DNA of 16,362 bases from Spirochaetaceae bacterium. Lineage in GTDB: Bacteria > Spirochaetota > Spirochaetia > Treponematales > Breznakiellaceae. The DNA is taken from assembly GCA_031284645.1 (NCBI GenBank), contig JAITXS010000046.1, positions 1-16,362 on the forward strand, given 5' to 3'. The notes under the pieces are model-generated. The model was not told the origin of the DNA and did no database searches. It worked only from the letters and a program-made list of their open reading frames with translations. Position numbers and translations under genes: made by a program. This document shows positions 1 through 6,371 of this stretch, in pieces; the first letter of the stretch is position 1; the number at the start of each line of letters is the position of its first letter.

Positions 1-1910
1 TCTCCTGGCGCGTCGACTCCTTCCCAAAACGAATCGGTGGCAAAAAGAACGCTTTTTTTATTTTCAAGAAAAGTTTTAAGCAGTCGGCTTCTGTCATCAT
101 CACCTTGTTTTAAACACAAGATGCCCCGGGTGTGTAAACGCTCCTGTGCGTGCGCAAACGCGCTGTTTAAACTGTCAAACGAGGTAAATAATACGAGCGC
201 GGCACCCTCTGATGTTTCGGCCAGACGCAATATGGCCTCGTTGACAAAATTGCGGAACGATCTTTCCTCGGGAAGCGGAGCATCTCCGGGTACCGCTAAC
301 AAGACAGAACTTGAATAAGGGAAGGGAGACGGAAAGCGTCCCTGAAAGAGGGAGCGGCTTTCTCCGTCTGCATCAAGTGCTAAATTAATGCCGGTGCGTC
401 CGATCCAATAATCAAATTTATCAGCAACGGTTAAGGTTGCCGAAAGACATACAACCGTTTTATTGTTTTCAAAAAGCGATACTTTTAAAATTTGTGAAAC
501 ATCAAGCGGCGCTTTGGTAAACAAGGCCCAATCGCTTCCGCCGGCCTCTTTCATGCGCTCTTTTGAGAAGGTCGAGCGGCGTTCTATCCAAAAAACAAAA
601 GAACTGTGGTTTTTATATTCAAGAAAGTCCATGCAGTTTTCCGCGATAGCTGAAAGCTGCTTTAAACAGGATCTGACTTCACGGATCAGTATCGCGGTTG
701 CCCCTGCCTCTTTGGTATTTGCGTTTGTTTCCTGTTCTGTTTTTTCAATGTGTTGAAGAATAAGGGAAATCGTATCTATCCACGCTAAAAGTGTATTGCG
801 GACATCGTTCAGCGGACCACCCAATCGTTCAGTTATGATATTGTCACGTTCGGCGATTAAACGAAAGACACTTTCCCGACCGCAGAGTGAAAGGGCAGCT
901 TCATCAAGTCTGTTGACTGCCTCCCGTATACGCTCGATTATTTCTTCCCATGCAGCGCTGGGGTCAGGGCCTCCGGTAAAGGCCTGCAAACGGAGCAGTA
1001 AACCTTTTTTCGCGGCTCCGCGTCTACGGTAAAGACGGGTAATATGGCGGAAAAGACCGAGTTTGCTCCATTGTTCGGAAAAGAACGAGGTTGCCGAATG
1101 TTCCATGGTATGCGCCTCGTCCATAATCACCCTGCTGTACGGCGGTAAAACAGCGCTTGACTCATAATCCGCGCTTTCCCGACGAGCCTGAAGATCGGCA
1201 AATAAAAGATGATGATTCACCACGAGTATTCGCGCCTCTTGCGCCTGACGGCGAAGTTTTACGATAAAACACATTTCGCGGAACGGACAGTTTGATCCGG
1301 CGCAGGCATCCGATTCCGAGCGGATATTCGCCCAGAGAGACTCCTTTGGCAAAAATGATAGTTCACTTTTTGCTCCGGTTTTACTTGATTCCGCCCATTG
1401 TACGATTTCCTGTATCTGAGCGCTCTCTGCGTTGTCATCAATTAAAAGCGGAGTCTCCAGCGCCGCATCCTGCAGGCGGCGTTTACAGACAAAATTCCCG
1501 CGTCCTTTTACTAACACGGTTTTTATGTCCGCATTTAACGCACGCAGGACAAGCGGTATGTCTTTTTCAAATAACTGCTGCTGCAAGGTAATCGTAGAGC
1601 TTGATATAACAATACGTTCATCGTTTAACAAGGCAAAACTTACCGCCGGTAAAAGATAGGCAAATGATTTTCCGACGCCGGTTCCCGCTTCTGCCGCGGC
1701 AAGAGTTTCCTCGTTAAAAGCGTTTATAATTAAACGCATTAAATCAAGCTGGGAGGAACGATTTTCGTATAGGGGAAGATTCCGCGCAATAGCGCCCCCC
1801 TCTTCTAATTCAGCAATAATTTTTTCGCTGTCAAGTTTTTGGATAGGCCTTTCGATATCTTCATCATCATAAAAGTCATTCCCGTATTCATCCTGATATT
1901 CTTCATTCAC
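1..1910 (-). CDS. DinG-family Fe-S ATP-dependent DNA helicase (C-terminus beyond left edge)
   Basis: Reading the minus strand from a GTG at 1910 gives 636 uninterrupted codons to the window edge, so the gene is partial at its 3' end. It looks like a superfamily 2 helicase of the DinG/XPD type, which unwinds DNA 5'-3' using ATP. Visible motifs in order are a Walker A (AGTGVGKS, about residues 75-82), four cysteines placed as in the 4Fe-4S domain (about C142, C203, C208, C214; DACAGSNCPFREMC), the VVNHHLLFADL segment, a DEAH box (VIMDEAHTME, about 261-270), an LSATL motif, and SFWEGVD near the edge. The GTG has GAGGA a few bases upstream. It lies 38 bp after the DUF192 gene, so it is probably the last gene of a leftward operon. 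The family call is firm. Whether the protein is DinG itself or a YoaA-like paralogue cannot be decided, so no symbol is given. Confidence 0.93.
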   Translation of the reverse strand, partial: MNEEYQDEYGNDFYDDEDIERPIQKLDSEKIIAELEEGGAIARNLPLYENRSSQLDLMRLIINAFNEETLAAAEAGTGVGKSFAYLLPAVSFALLNDERIVISSSTITLQQQLFEKDIPLVLRALNADIKTVLVKGRGNFVCKRRLQDAALETPLLIDDNAESAQIQEIVQWAESSKTGAKSELSFLPKESLWANIRSESDACAGSNCPFREMCFIVKLRRQAQEARILVVNHHLLFADLQARRESADYESSAVLPPYSRVIMDEAHTMEHSATSFFSEQWSKLGLFRHITRLYRRRGAAKKGLLLRLQAFTGGPDPSAAWEEIIERIREAVNRLDEAALSLCGRESVFRLIAERDNIITERLGGPLNDVRNTLLAWIDTISLILQHIEKTEQETNANTKEAGATAILIREVRSCLKQLSAIAENCMDFLEYKNHSSFVFWIERRSTFSKERMKEAGGSDWALFTKAPLDVSQILKVSLFENNKTVVCLSATLTVADKFDYWIGRTGINLALDADGESRSLFQGRFPSPFPYSSSVLLAVPGDAPLPEERSFRNFVNEAILRLAETSEGAALVLFTSFDSLNSAFAHAQERLHTRGILCLKQGDDDRSRLLKTFLENKKSVLFATDSFWEGVDAPG

Positions 1911-1948
1911 AATTATTCCTCGATAAGGGTCGGCGGCAAGGCAGATTT

Positions 1949-2527
1949 TTAGAGCGGATCTAAAACAATATGTATGGTATCACCCGTGGTAATACCCTCG
2001 CGGCTGAACCAGCCTTGCGGAACCTCAAGCGCATACCGGAGTGAACGCGATGATTGTACGGCGCTTTGGTCGAAAGCTGCCATGTCGTGGATTTCCGCTA
2101 TGGTTCCGTCTTTACTGATATACGCGATTGAAAGCGGGATAAAAGTGTCTTTCATCCAGAACGAAAGTATTTTATCCTGATCAAAGATAAATAGCATCGC
2201 TTCGCCATCGGCGAGCTGTTTTCGGAACATAAGACCGCGTTGACGTTCCTCGTTGCTTCGGGCAAGTTCTGTTTTAACGGTAAGCTTTTTGCCGTTTTGT
2301 GTGGTAATCTCAAACTCTTTGACCGGAAGTTTTTTCTGTGCAGTTTCCTCTGCCGGAACGCAGGCACTGTATAAAAAGAACAGCATAAAGAACAACGCAA
2401 CAACAGGGGTGCAGGCGTGCCTTCCTGCGGGGAAGGGAAGCGGAGAAGAATGAATCTGAAGCGTACGCAGATCCGGGGACGCAGGAGCGGAGGGGCACTC
2501 CCCTCTTTTGTTGTACTTAAAAATCAT
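1949..2527 (-). CDS. DUF192-family exported protein, possible lipoprotein
   Basis: This is a 192-residue protein whose C-terminal ~120 residues match the DUF192 pattern: RGLMFRKQL, DGEAMLFIFD, LSFWMKDTFIPLSIAYI, DGTIAEI and an ALEVPQGWF segment. The biochemical role of DUF192 proteins is unknown. A hydrophobic stretch at residues 41-55 followed by C56 (LYSAC) resembles a relaxed spirochaetal lipobox, so lipidation is possible. The start is ATG 2527 with GAGAGGA about eight bases upstream, and it overlaps the end of the upstream gene by 11 bp. Residues 9-40 are odd: rich in Pro, Ser and Arg, encoded by GC-rich DNA with two hairpins, and placed before the signal segment. That stretch may be an in-frame insertion, or translation may really start nearer residue 45. 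DUF192 identity is well supported; the N-terminus is not. Confidence 0.85.
   Translation of the reverse strand: MIFKYNKRGECPSAPASPDLRTLQIHSSPLPFPAGRHACTPVVALFFMLFFLYSACVPAEETAQKKLPVKEFEITTQNGKKLTVKTELARSNEERQRGLMFRKQLADGEAMLFIFDQDKILSFWMKDTFIPLSIAYISKDGTIAEIHDMAAFDQSAVQSSRSLRYALEVPQGWFSREGITTGDTIHIVLDPL
2496..2499. other. Loop of a GC-rich hairpin (stem 2490-2505) inside the DUF192 5' coding region
   Basis: GAGGGG (2490-2495), a CACT loop and CCCCTC (2500-2505) form a perfect six-pair stem. On the plus strand TTTT follows, but no plus-strand gene lies upstream to terminate. On the coding strand the hairpin falls about eight codons after the DUF192 start and could slow translation initiation. 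A second perfect stem, CCTTCC/GGAAGG, lies at 2420-2436. Confidence 0.5.
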
Positions 2528-3113
2528 TTAAAAAATCCTCTCGCAAAGCCTCGACCTTTGATGTTCCTGCGCGTGAATCCTCGACAAGCGTGTCAAAGAC
2601 TACTCTATCAATATATTTGACAGTCAAAGGTCTTTCAATAGATATTCGCGTTGTCTCCGATTCCCAGACTGCTTCTTTGGGATTCAGAGAAAGGGGTTCC
2701 CCGTATTTTTTTACAAAAGAACTGTACACGGAATAGTGGTCTATCAGGCTGGTATTAAGGGAAAATGACATGATAAAGACAGTATTATCTTTTAACTGAA
2801 AAAACGCCCGTTTTATAAAATTCAAACCGGCGCTTTCTACGAGGTTTTGTTGGCTCAGCGGGAGAAAAGAAACATCACGATCTCCCCGGAACGCAAAATA
2901 CGGGTCTTTTTCCAGCTCTGTTTTTAAATCTTCAAGGCTCATTCCCAAGGAAAAAGCACGGAATTGCGAAGGCAGACTGCCCTCGTTTGTAACTTCCGGT
3001 TTTTCCGCCGGTTCTGCTTGACCTGTAGCATCAAGATTTGCTTTTTGGGCATCGCTCTTAAAGGCGGCAAAAAAAAACACGGCAAAAACGGCGATAACGA
3101 CTAATTTTTTCAC
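2517..3113 (-). CDS. Exported hypothetical protein
   Basis: I do not recognise this 198-residue protein. It begins with a basic N-terminus and a hydrophobic segment ending SDA-Q (predicted cleavage after about residue 22), followed by a Glu/Pro-rich linker. A globular part contains FSLGMSLEDLKTEL, a pattern common in small periplasmic proteins where 'G-M-S/T-x-x-E-V/L' opens a conserved domain. Periplasmic or outer-membrane-associated localisation is inferred. The start is GTG (3111-3113), preceded by a G-run that could act as a ribosome site. It is the first gene of a leftward set with the DUF192 and helicase genes; its stop lies inside the next gene, which suggests translational coupling. 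It diverges from the permease gene across a ~170-bp gap. Confidence 0.8.
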   Translation of the reverse strand: MKKLVVIAVFAVFFFAAFKSDAQKANLDATGQAEPAEKPEVTNEGSLPSQFRAFSLGMSLEDLKTELEKDPYFAFRGDRDVSFLPLSQQNLVESAGLNFIKRAFFQLKDNTVFIMSFSLNTSLIDHYSVYSSFVKKYGEPLSLNPKEAVWESETTRISIERPLTVKYIDRVVFDTLVEDSRAGTSKVEALREDFLNDF

Positions 3114-3249
3114 TTTTCCCCCCGCGCTCCCTGTTCGGATACCTTGGATAAATTGTCGTCAGAAGAAGCATCAAAAACAAGCCCCCCAAGACCTTGATCC
3201 TGTTTACTGACTTAGAGGGAAAGGATAAAGAATATCTGATCGGAACTAT

Positions 3250-3275
3250 ACCCTATTACCCAAAACCCTGTACCC
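3250..3275 (-). other. Candidate G-quadruplex (four GGG runs)
   Basis: The plus strand carries four ACCC blocks starting at 3250, 3258, 3265 and 3272, giving on the minus strand GGG runs separated by loops of 4, 4 and 5 bases. This fits the usual G3N1-7 quadruplex pattern. It sits in the divergent spacer, 8 bp before the proposed ATG of the permease gene. The 7-8 bp spacing recalls the ACCCAAT array at the right end of the window. Whether it folds or has a role is unknown. Confidence 0.45.
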
Positions 3276-3283
3276 TAATAATC

Positions 3284-4339
3284 ATGTTTTCAAAACGGGA
3301 ATTGCCGGCGAATACTATACCGGCACTTGGTAACAAAACAAAACTCCTTGCCGCGTTTTTTACCGCGTTTTTTTTTATATGTCTTGGCGCTTCCTTGGGG
3401 AGTACAGGCATACGGTTTTCGGAAACTCTCTCGATTGTATCACGCACCATTTTTTTTCTGCCCTTAAACGACACTGATCCGAAAACAGTTTTCATTGTTT
3501 TGAACATACGCCTTCCGCGCGTCCTCCTTGCTTTTTTAGCAGGCGGCTGCCTTTCCGTAAGCGGTCTCATTACTCAGTCAATTTTAAAAAACCAGCTTGC
3601 CTCGCCGTATATCTTGGGCGTATCATCGGGAGCATCCCTTGGCGCGGCTCTTGTTTTGCTCGGCGGCTTTGTTTTCCCCTTAGTCGGTGCCTTTACCCTG
3701 CCTTTTACCGGATTTATAGGTGCCATGCTCACTGTCTTCCTTGTTGTTTCTTTTTCTTCGAAACTCGATAAAACAATTTCAAACAATACGATTATCCTGT
3801 TCGGCATGGTATTCTCTCTTTTTGTGAATGCACTTCTTACCACCCTGTTTGCCCTCTACCGGGAAGAATTAAAAAATTTAATCGTTTGGCAGATGGGCAG
3901 TTTCGCGAATAAAGGATGGTCTTATATCAGAATCCTTCTGCCGTTTCTTGTCACAGGCTTGCTCGGTCTTATGTATTATGCAAAAGAGATGGATATACTG
4001 AGCTTTGGAGACGAACAGGCGTCCGCAATCGGCGTTGAAGTACAAAAATTAAAAAGAAACTTATTAATATGTTCGGCGATTCTCACGGGGTCTGCGGTCT
4101 CTCTCTGTGGTGCCATAGGTTTTGTTGATCTAATAGCGCCTCATATCGCGCGGAAAATAGTCGGATCCAGGCATAAAATCCTGATACCGATAGCGTTTTT
4201 AGCAGGAGGCAGCCTCTGTGTTTCGGCTGATATAATCGCGCGGATCATAGTGTCGCCTTCGGAGCTTCCGGTCGGAGCGATTACCGCTTTAATCGGTACT
4301 CCGTTTTTTATATGGGTCTATTTCAAGAAAAGCCGCTAA
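3284..4339 (+). CDS. FecCD-family ABC transporter permease (iron-siderophore/haem/cobalamin type)
   Basis: This is an inner-membrane permease subunit of the BtuC/FhuB/FecCD family, which with an ATPase and a periplasmic binding protein imports iron chelates, haem or B12. From ATG 3284 the protein has 351 residues, normal for the family. It has many hydrophobic helices plus family signatures: NIRLPRVLLAFLAGGCLSVSG, LASPYILGVSSGASLGAA, GAIGFVDLIAPHIAR (the ATPase-contacting region) and ELPVGAITALIGTPFFIW at the C-terminus. An in-frame TTG at 3194 would add 30 residues unlike the family, so ATG 3284 is preferred, although it has no clear Shine-Dalgarno site. No ATPase or binding-protein gene adjoins it, so its substrate cannot be inferred and its partners must be encoded elsewhere. 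Confidence 0.93.
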   Translation: MFSKRELPANTIPALGNKTKLLAAFFTAFFFICLGASLGSTGIRFSETLSIVSRTIFFLPLNDTDPKTVFIVLNIRLPRVLLAFLAGGCLSVSGLITQSILKNQLASPYILGVSSGASLGAALVLLGGFVFPLVGAFTLPFTGFIGAMLTVFLVVSFSSKLDKTISNNTIILFGMVFSLFVNALLTTLFALYREELKNLIVWQMGSFANKGWSYIRILLPFLVTGLLGLMYYAKEMDILSFGDEQASAIGVEVQKLKRNLLICSAILTGSAVSLCGAIGFVDLIAPHIARKIVGSRHKILIPIAFLAGGSLCVSADIIARIIVSPSELPVGAITALIGTPFFIWVYFKKSR

Positions 4340-4364
4340 GACGGGGCCTCGGTCTTCCCTATCT

Positions 4365-4399
4365 TTTACTCCAAAGCCGGAGTAAAGGTATGGGTTTTT
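4365..4399 (+). terminator. Probable rho-independent terminator after the permease gene
   Basis: TTTACTCC (4365-4372), a six-base loop and GGAGTAAA (4379-4386) make a perfect eight-pair stem, and TTTTT follows at 4395-4399. It lies 26 bp after the permease stop. The T-run is eight bases from the stem, farther than ideal. A second perfect nine-pair AT-rich hairpin (TAATTCATT/AATGAATTA, 4401-4425) directly follows and may reinforce it. Confidence 0.55.
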
Positions 4400-4521
4400 G
4401 TAATTCATTATAAAACAATGAATTAACAAGTCAGGTGAATTTCCCGTTAGATTTTATAACTCCTTATGCCGAAAAGAATTATAAATTTTGTATCTTTACC
4501 GTGTGCTTTGACGTTCCCCCT

Positions 4522-4549
4522 TTACAGATTTACCGTTTTAACCGATAAT
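4522..4549 (+). promoter_or_regulatory. Upstream flaA promoter, sigma28-like or sigma70-like
   Basis: ACCGATAA (4541-4548) matches seven of eight bases of the enterobacterial-type sigma28 (FliA) -10 element GCCGATAA. TACA (4523-4526) lies 14 bp upstream, where TAAA at 15 bp is expected. The same DNA can be read as a sigma70 site, TTTACA (4521-4526), 17 bp, GATAAT (4544-4549). Either reading would give a leader of about 140 nt before the first flaA gene. Confidence 0.45.
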
Positions 4550-4617
4550 AAATCGAATAACAATAGGTGATTATGGGGAACTTGGCTTTCCGCCTCGGCA
4601 AAAGTTTTCCCGGATAT

Positions 4618-4646
4618 TTGACAAAATCGGCATAACGAACTATAAC
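4618..4646 (+). promoter_or_regulatory. Proximal sigma70 promoter of the flaA pair
   Basis: TTGACA (4618-4623), a 17-bp spacer and TATAAC (4641-4646) are near consensus. Transcription would start near 4653, about 40 nt before the ATG at 4694. Sigma70-type control of flaA has been described in Treponema, which fits this site. Confidence 0.8.
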
Positions 4647-4693
4647 AGGCTGATTGATTTTACAAGAGACGGCAGAGAGAGGAGACCCGTATC

Positions 4694-5572
4694 ATGAAGA
4701 AAGGCAGTTTATTCGCCATTTTCTCAATTATTTTCTTGGGTAGCTTGAGTATTTCAACATATGCCGACAGCAATACTGTTGAAATGTCATCCCGAATTCT
4801 TGATAGTTTTGACGGCACGGCGTATGTTGTAGATGGTGAGGAATATCATTATACATGGCAGGCAGTGGCAAGCAGGTACACCACCAAGACAAGTGATCAA
4901 TCATTTCCGCAAATTGGGGTCATTAACACGGCTCCTACGGTGCTTGAGCGTCTTGCCGGTGATAAAGACGTCAAGAGCCTTGGTATTCAAGGGAGTTTCG
5001 ATCGCCGTGCTTATAACTGGATAGATATTTATCCGACAGCAAGCGGCGGGGACGGACAGCCTGCGGAGATCCCTCTTTTGGGAAGAACCCGGGTAATTGA
5101 CATCTGGGCATGGGGATCTGACCTTAACTATTATCTTGAAGCATATGTTCGTGATACCAGAGGTATGATCCATGTTATCCCGTTAAGAACCCCGGAGGCG
5201 AACCCCGCAGGGAGTCTTCGTTACAGAGGTTGGAAAAATCTGACCGGCACTATTCCCGCAGGAATTCCGATGGTCTCCAACGTTGTTCCGCGTTCAAATC
5301 ATGCGTCAACTTTTGTAAAATTCCGGCTATGGACGGATCCAAGCGAGAGGACTTACATTGATGTTGAACGGGACAGTTCCGGCAAGGTAACAAAAATCGT
5401 TCCTTTTTATTTATATATTGCACAGCTTAAAGTGCTTTCCGATATTTATGACACCATCTATGATGGTGACAGACTTGCCAATCCCAAGCTTGCCGATCAA
5501 CTATGGTCTTCATCCGGGAGCGGAGGGGGAAACACAGCAGCGGCAAATAATCAAGCCGGTAACAATCAGTAA
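4694..5572 (+). CDS. FlaA-family flagellar filament outer-layer protein (first of a tandem pair)
   Basis: This 292-residue secreted protein belongs to the spirochaetal FlaA family, which forms the sheath around the FlaB core of periplasmic flagella. A signal peptide ends at about STYA-D (residue 24). Family landmarks are the RAYNWIDIYP strand, RVIDIWAWGSDLNYYLEAYVRDTRG, RGWKNLTGTIP, and the C-terminal FYLYIAQLKVLSD. The tail after about residue 270 is low-complexity Ser/Gly/Asn/Gln. The start ATG is preceded by AGAGGAG. The next FlaA paralogue begins 15 bp after the stop, so the two are surely co-transcribed from the promoters at 4522-4646. It could be called FlaA1 or a FlaA2-like protein; the numbering cannot be settled here, so no symbol is given. 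Confidence 0.93.
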   Translation: MKKGSLFAIFSIIFLGSLSISTYADSNTVEMSSRILDSFDGTAYVVDGEEYHYTWQAVASRYTTKTSDQSFPQIGVINTAPTVLERLAGDKDVKSLGIQGSFDRRAYNWIDIYPTASGGDGQPAEIPLLGRTRVIDIWAWGSDLNYYLEAYVRDTRGMIHVIPLRTPEANPAGSLRYRGWKNLTGTIPAGIPMVSNVVPRSNHASTFVKFRLWTDPSERTYIDVERDSSGKVTKIVPFYLYIAQLKVLSDIYDTIYDGDRLANPKLADQLWSSSGSGGGNTAAANNQAGNNQ

Positions 5573-5587
5573 AGGGAGGGAAGATAG

Positions 5588-6331
5588 ATGAAACGGTATA
5601 TAGCAATTATTCTTACAGTAATGAGCGTAGGTGTTCTTTCCGCGCAAAACGGCGGCGGAAATGCCCAACAAAGCGAAATCGGAGATCCCGATCCGGAGAG
5701 AGTCACGGGTTCGCCGCGCGAGTCGTTAAAAGAAGTTTCTGTTGATAAATTCGAACAAGACGGTTTTTGGCAGGTTTATATCCCTTCGGACAACGGTTTT
5801 GCACTGGGACGCCTTTTTGCCGGCGGCCCCACACCGGATAAAAAAGGCGCTCTTCAGGATGAAGCAAGCCTCAATATCTCTGATAACAATGTTTTTGGTG
5901 TCAAAATTGATTTTATTCGCAGGGCTTATACAAATATTTATATTAACGCGATACGCCCTATCCCCATCGAAGGCATATCAAAAACTGTTTCAGTATGGGT
6001 TGCGGGACGTAACTATAATCACCGGCTCTATTTAATTATTGAAGATTCACGGGGACGTTATTTTGAGTTCCTAATGGGAAAAATGAATTTTCAGGGTTGG
6101 AAAAAGATGTCTGTTGTTATTCCTCCGCAAAACGGCGATAGCAACGGTATAGTTCAGAATGACTATCACTACACTGCTGATACGGGAATTCGGGTGGTAG
6201 GTTTTAGAATTGATATTGATCCGATGGAAGCATACGGGACTTATTATCTCTATCTTGATGATCTTAGAGCTGTTACCGATCTCTTTTTTGAAGAAGATCG
6301 CGAAGCGGACGACCCAAGAGACAATTGGTAG
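5588..6331 (+). CDS. FlaA-family flagellar filament outer-layer protein (second of the pair)
   Basis: This 247-residue protein has a signal peptide ending at LSA-Q (about residue 19) and then an acidic, hydrophilic linker. It shares the FlaA layout with its upstream neighbour: RRAYTNIYI against RAYNWIDIYP, KTVSVWVAGRNYNHRLYLIIEDSRG against the VIDIWAWGSDLNYYLEAYVRDTRG region, FQGWKKMSVVIP against RGWKNLTGTIP, and YYLYLDDLRAVTD near the C-terminus. The C-terminal tail is strongly acidic (EEDREADDPRD). Translation starts at ATG 5588 behind a strong GGAGGG site. It presumably contributes to the same periplasmic flagellar sheath. The two proteins differ enough to be distinct subunits rather than a recent duplication. 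Confidence 0.92.
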   Translation: MKRYIAIILTVMSVGVLSAQNGGGNAQQSEIGDPDPERVTGSPRESLKEVSVDKFEQDGFWQVYIPSDNGFALGRLFAGGPTPDKKGALQDEASLNISDNNVFGVKIDFIRRAYTNIYINAIRPIPIEGISKTVSVWVAGRNYNHRLYLIIEDSRGRYFEFLMGKMNFQGWKKMSVVIPPQNGDSNGIVQNDYHYTADTGIRVVGFRIDIDPMEAYGTYYLYLDDLRAVTDLFFEEDREADDPRDNW

Positions 6332-6336
6332 TTTTT

Positions 6337-6366
6337 AACCGGACAGTGAGCCTTCGCTGTCCGGTT
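6337..6366 (+). promoter_or_regulatory. Strong hairpin directly before the CNNM/CBS gene start
   Basis: AACCGGACAG (6337-6346) and CTGTCCGGTT (6357-6366) pair perfectly over 10 bp. TGA/TCG inside extends the stem to 13 pairs with one G-U, leaving a GCCT loop. It lies 6 bp after the second flaA stop and ends 5 bp before ATG 6372. No T-run follows on either strand; TTTTT precedes it instead. It may end or process the flaA transcript, protect its 3' end, or mask the next start. Confidence 0.6.
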
Positions 6367-6371
6367 CGCCT

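Noticed and set aside
37..1659. Several plus-strand ORFs of 75-99 codons
   Set aside because: They lie antisense to the continuous helicase frame, which has full motif support, and they have no recognisable products.
2490..2509. Plus-strand terminator (hairpin plus TTTT)
   Set aside because: No plus-strand gene lies upstream; it is inside a minus-strand coding region.
3194..3283. N-terminal extension of the permease from a TTG
   Set aside because: It adds 30 residues absent from the family and covers the ACCC block.
6337..6366. Rho-independent terminator of the flaA operon
   Set aside because: The stem is strong but no T-run follows on either strand. It is kept as a hairpin of unknown role.
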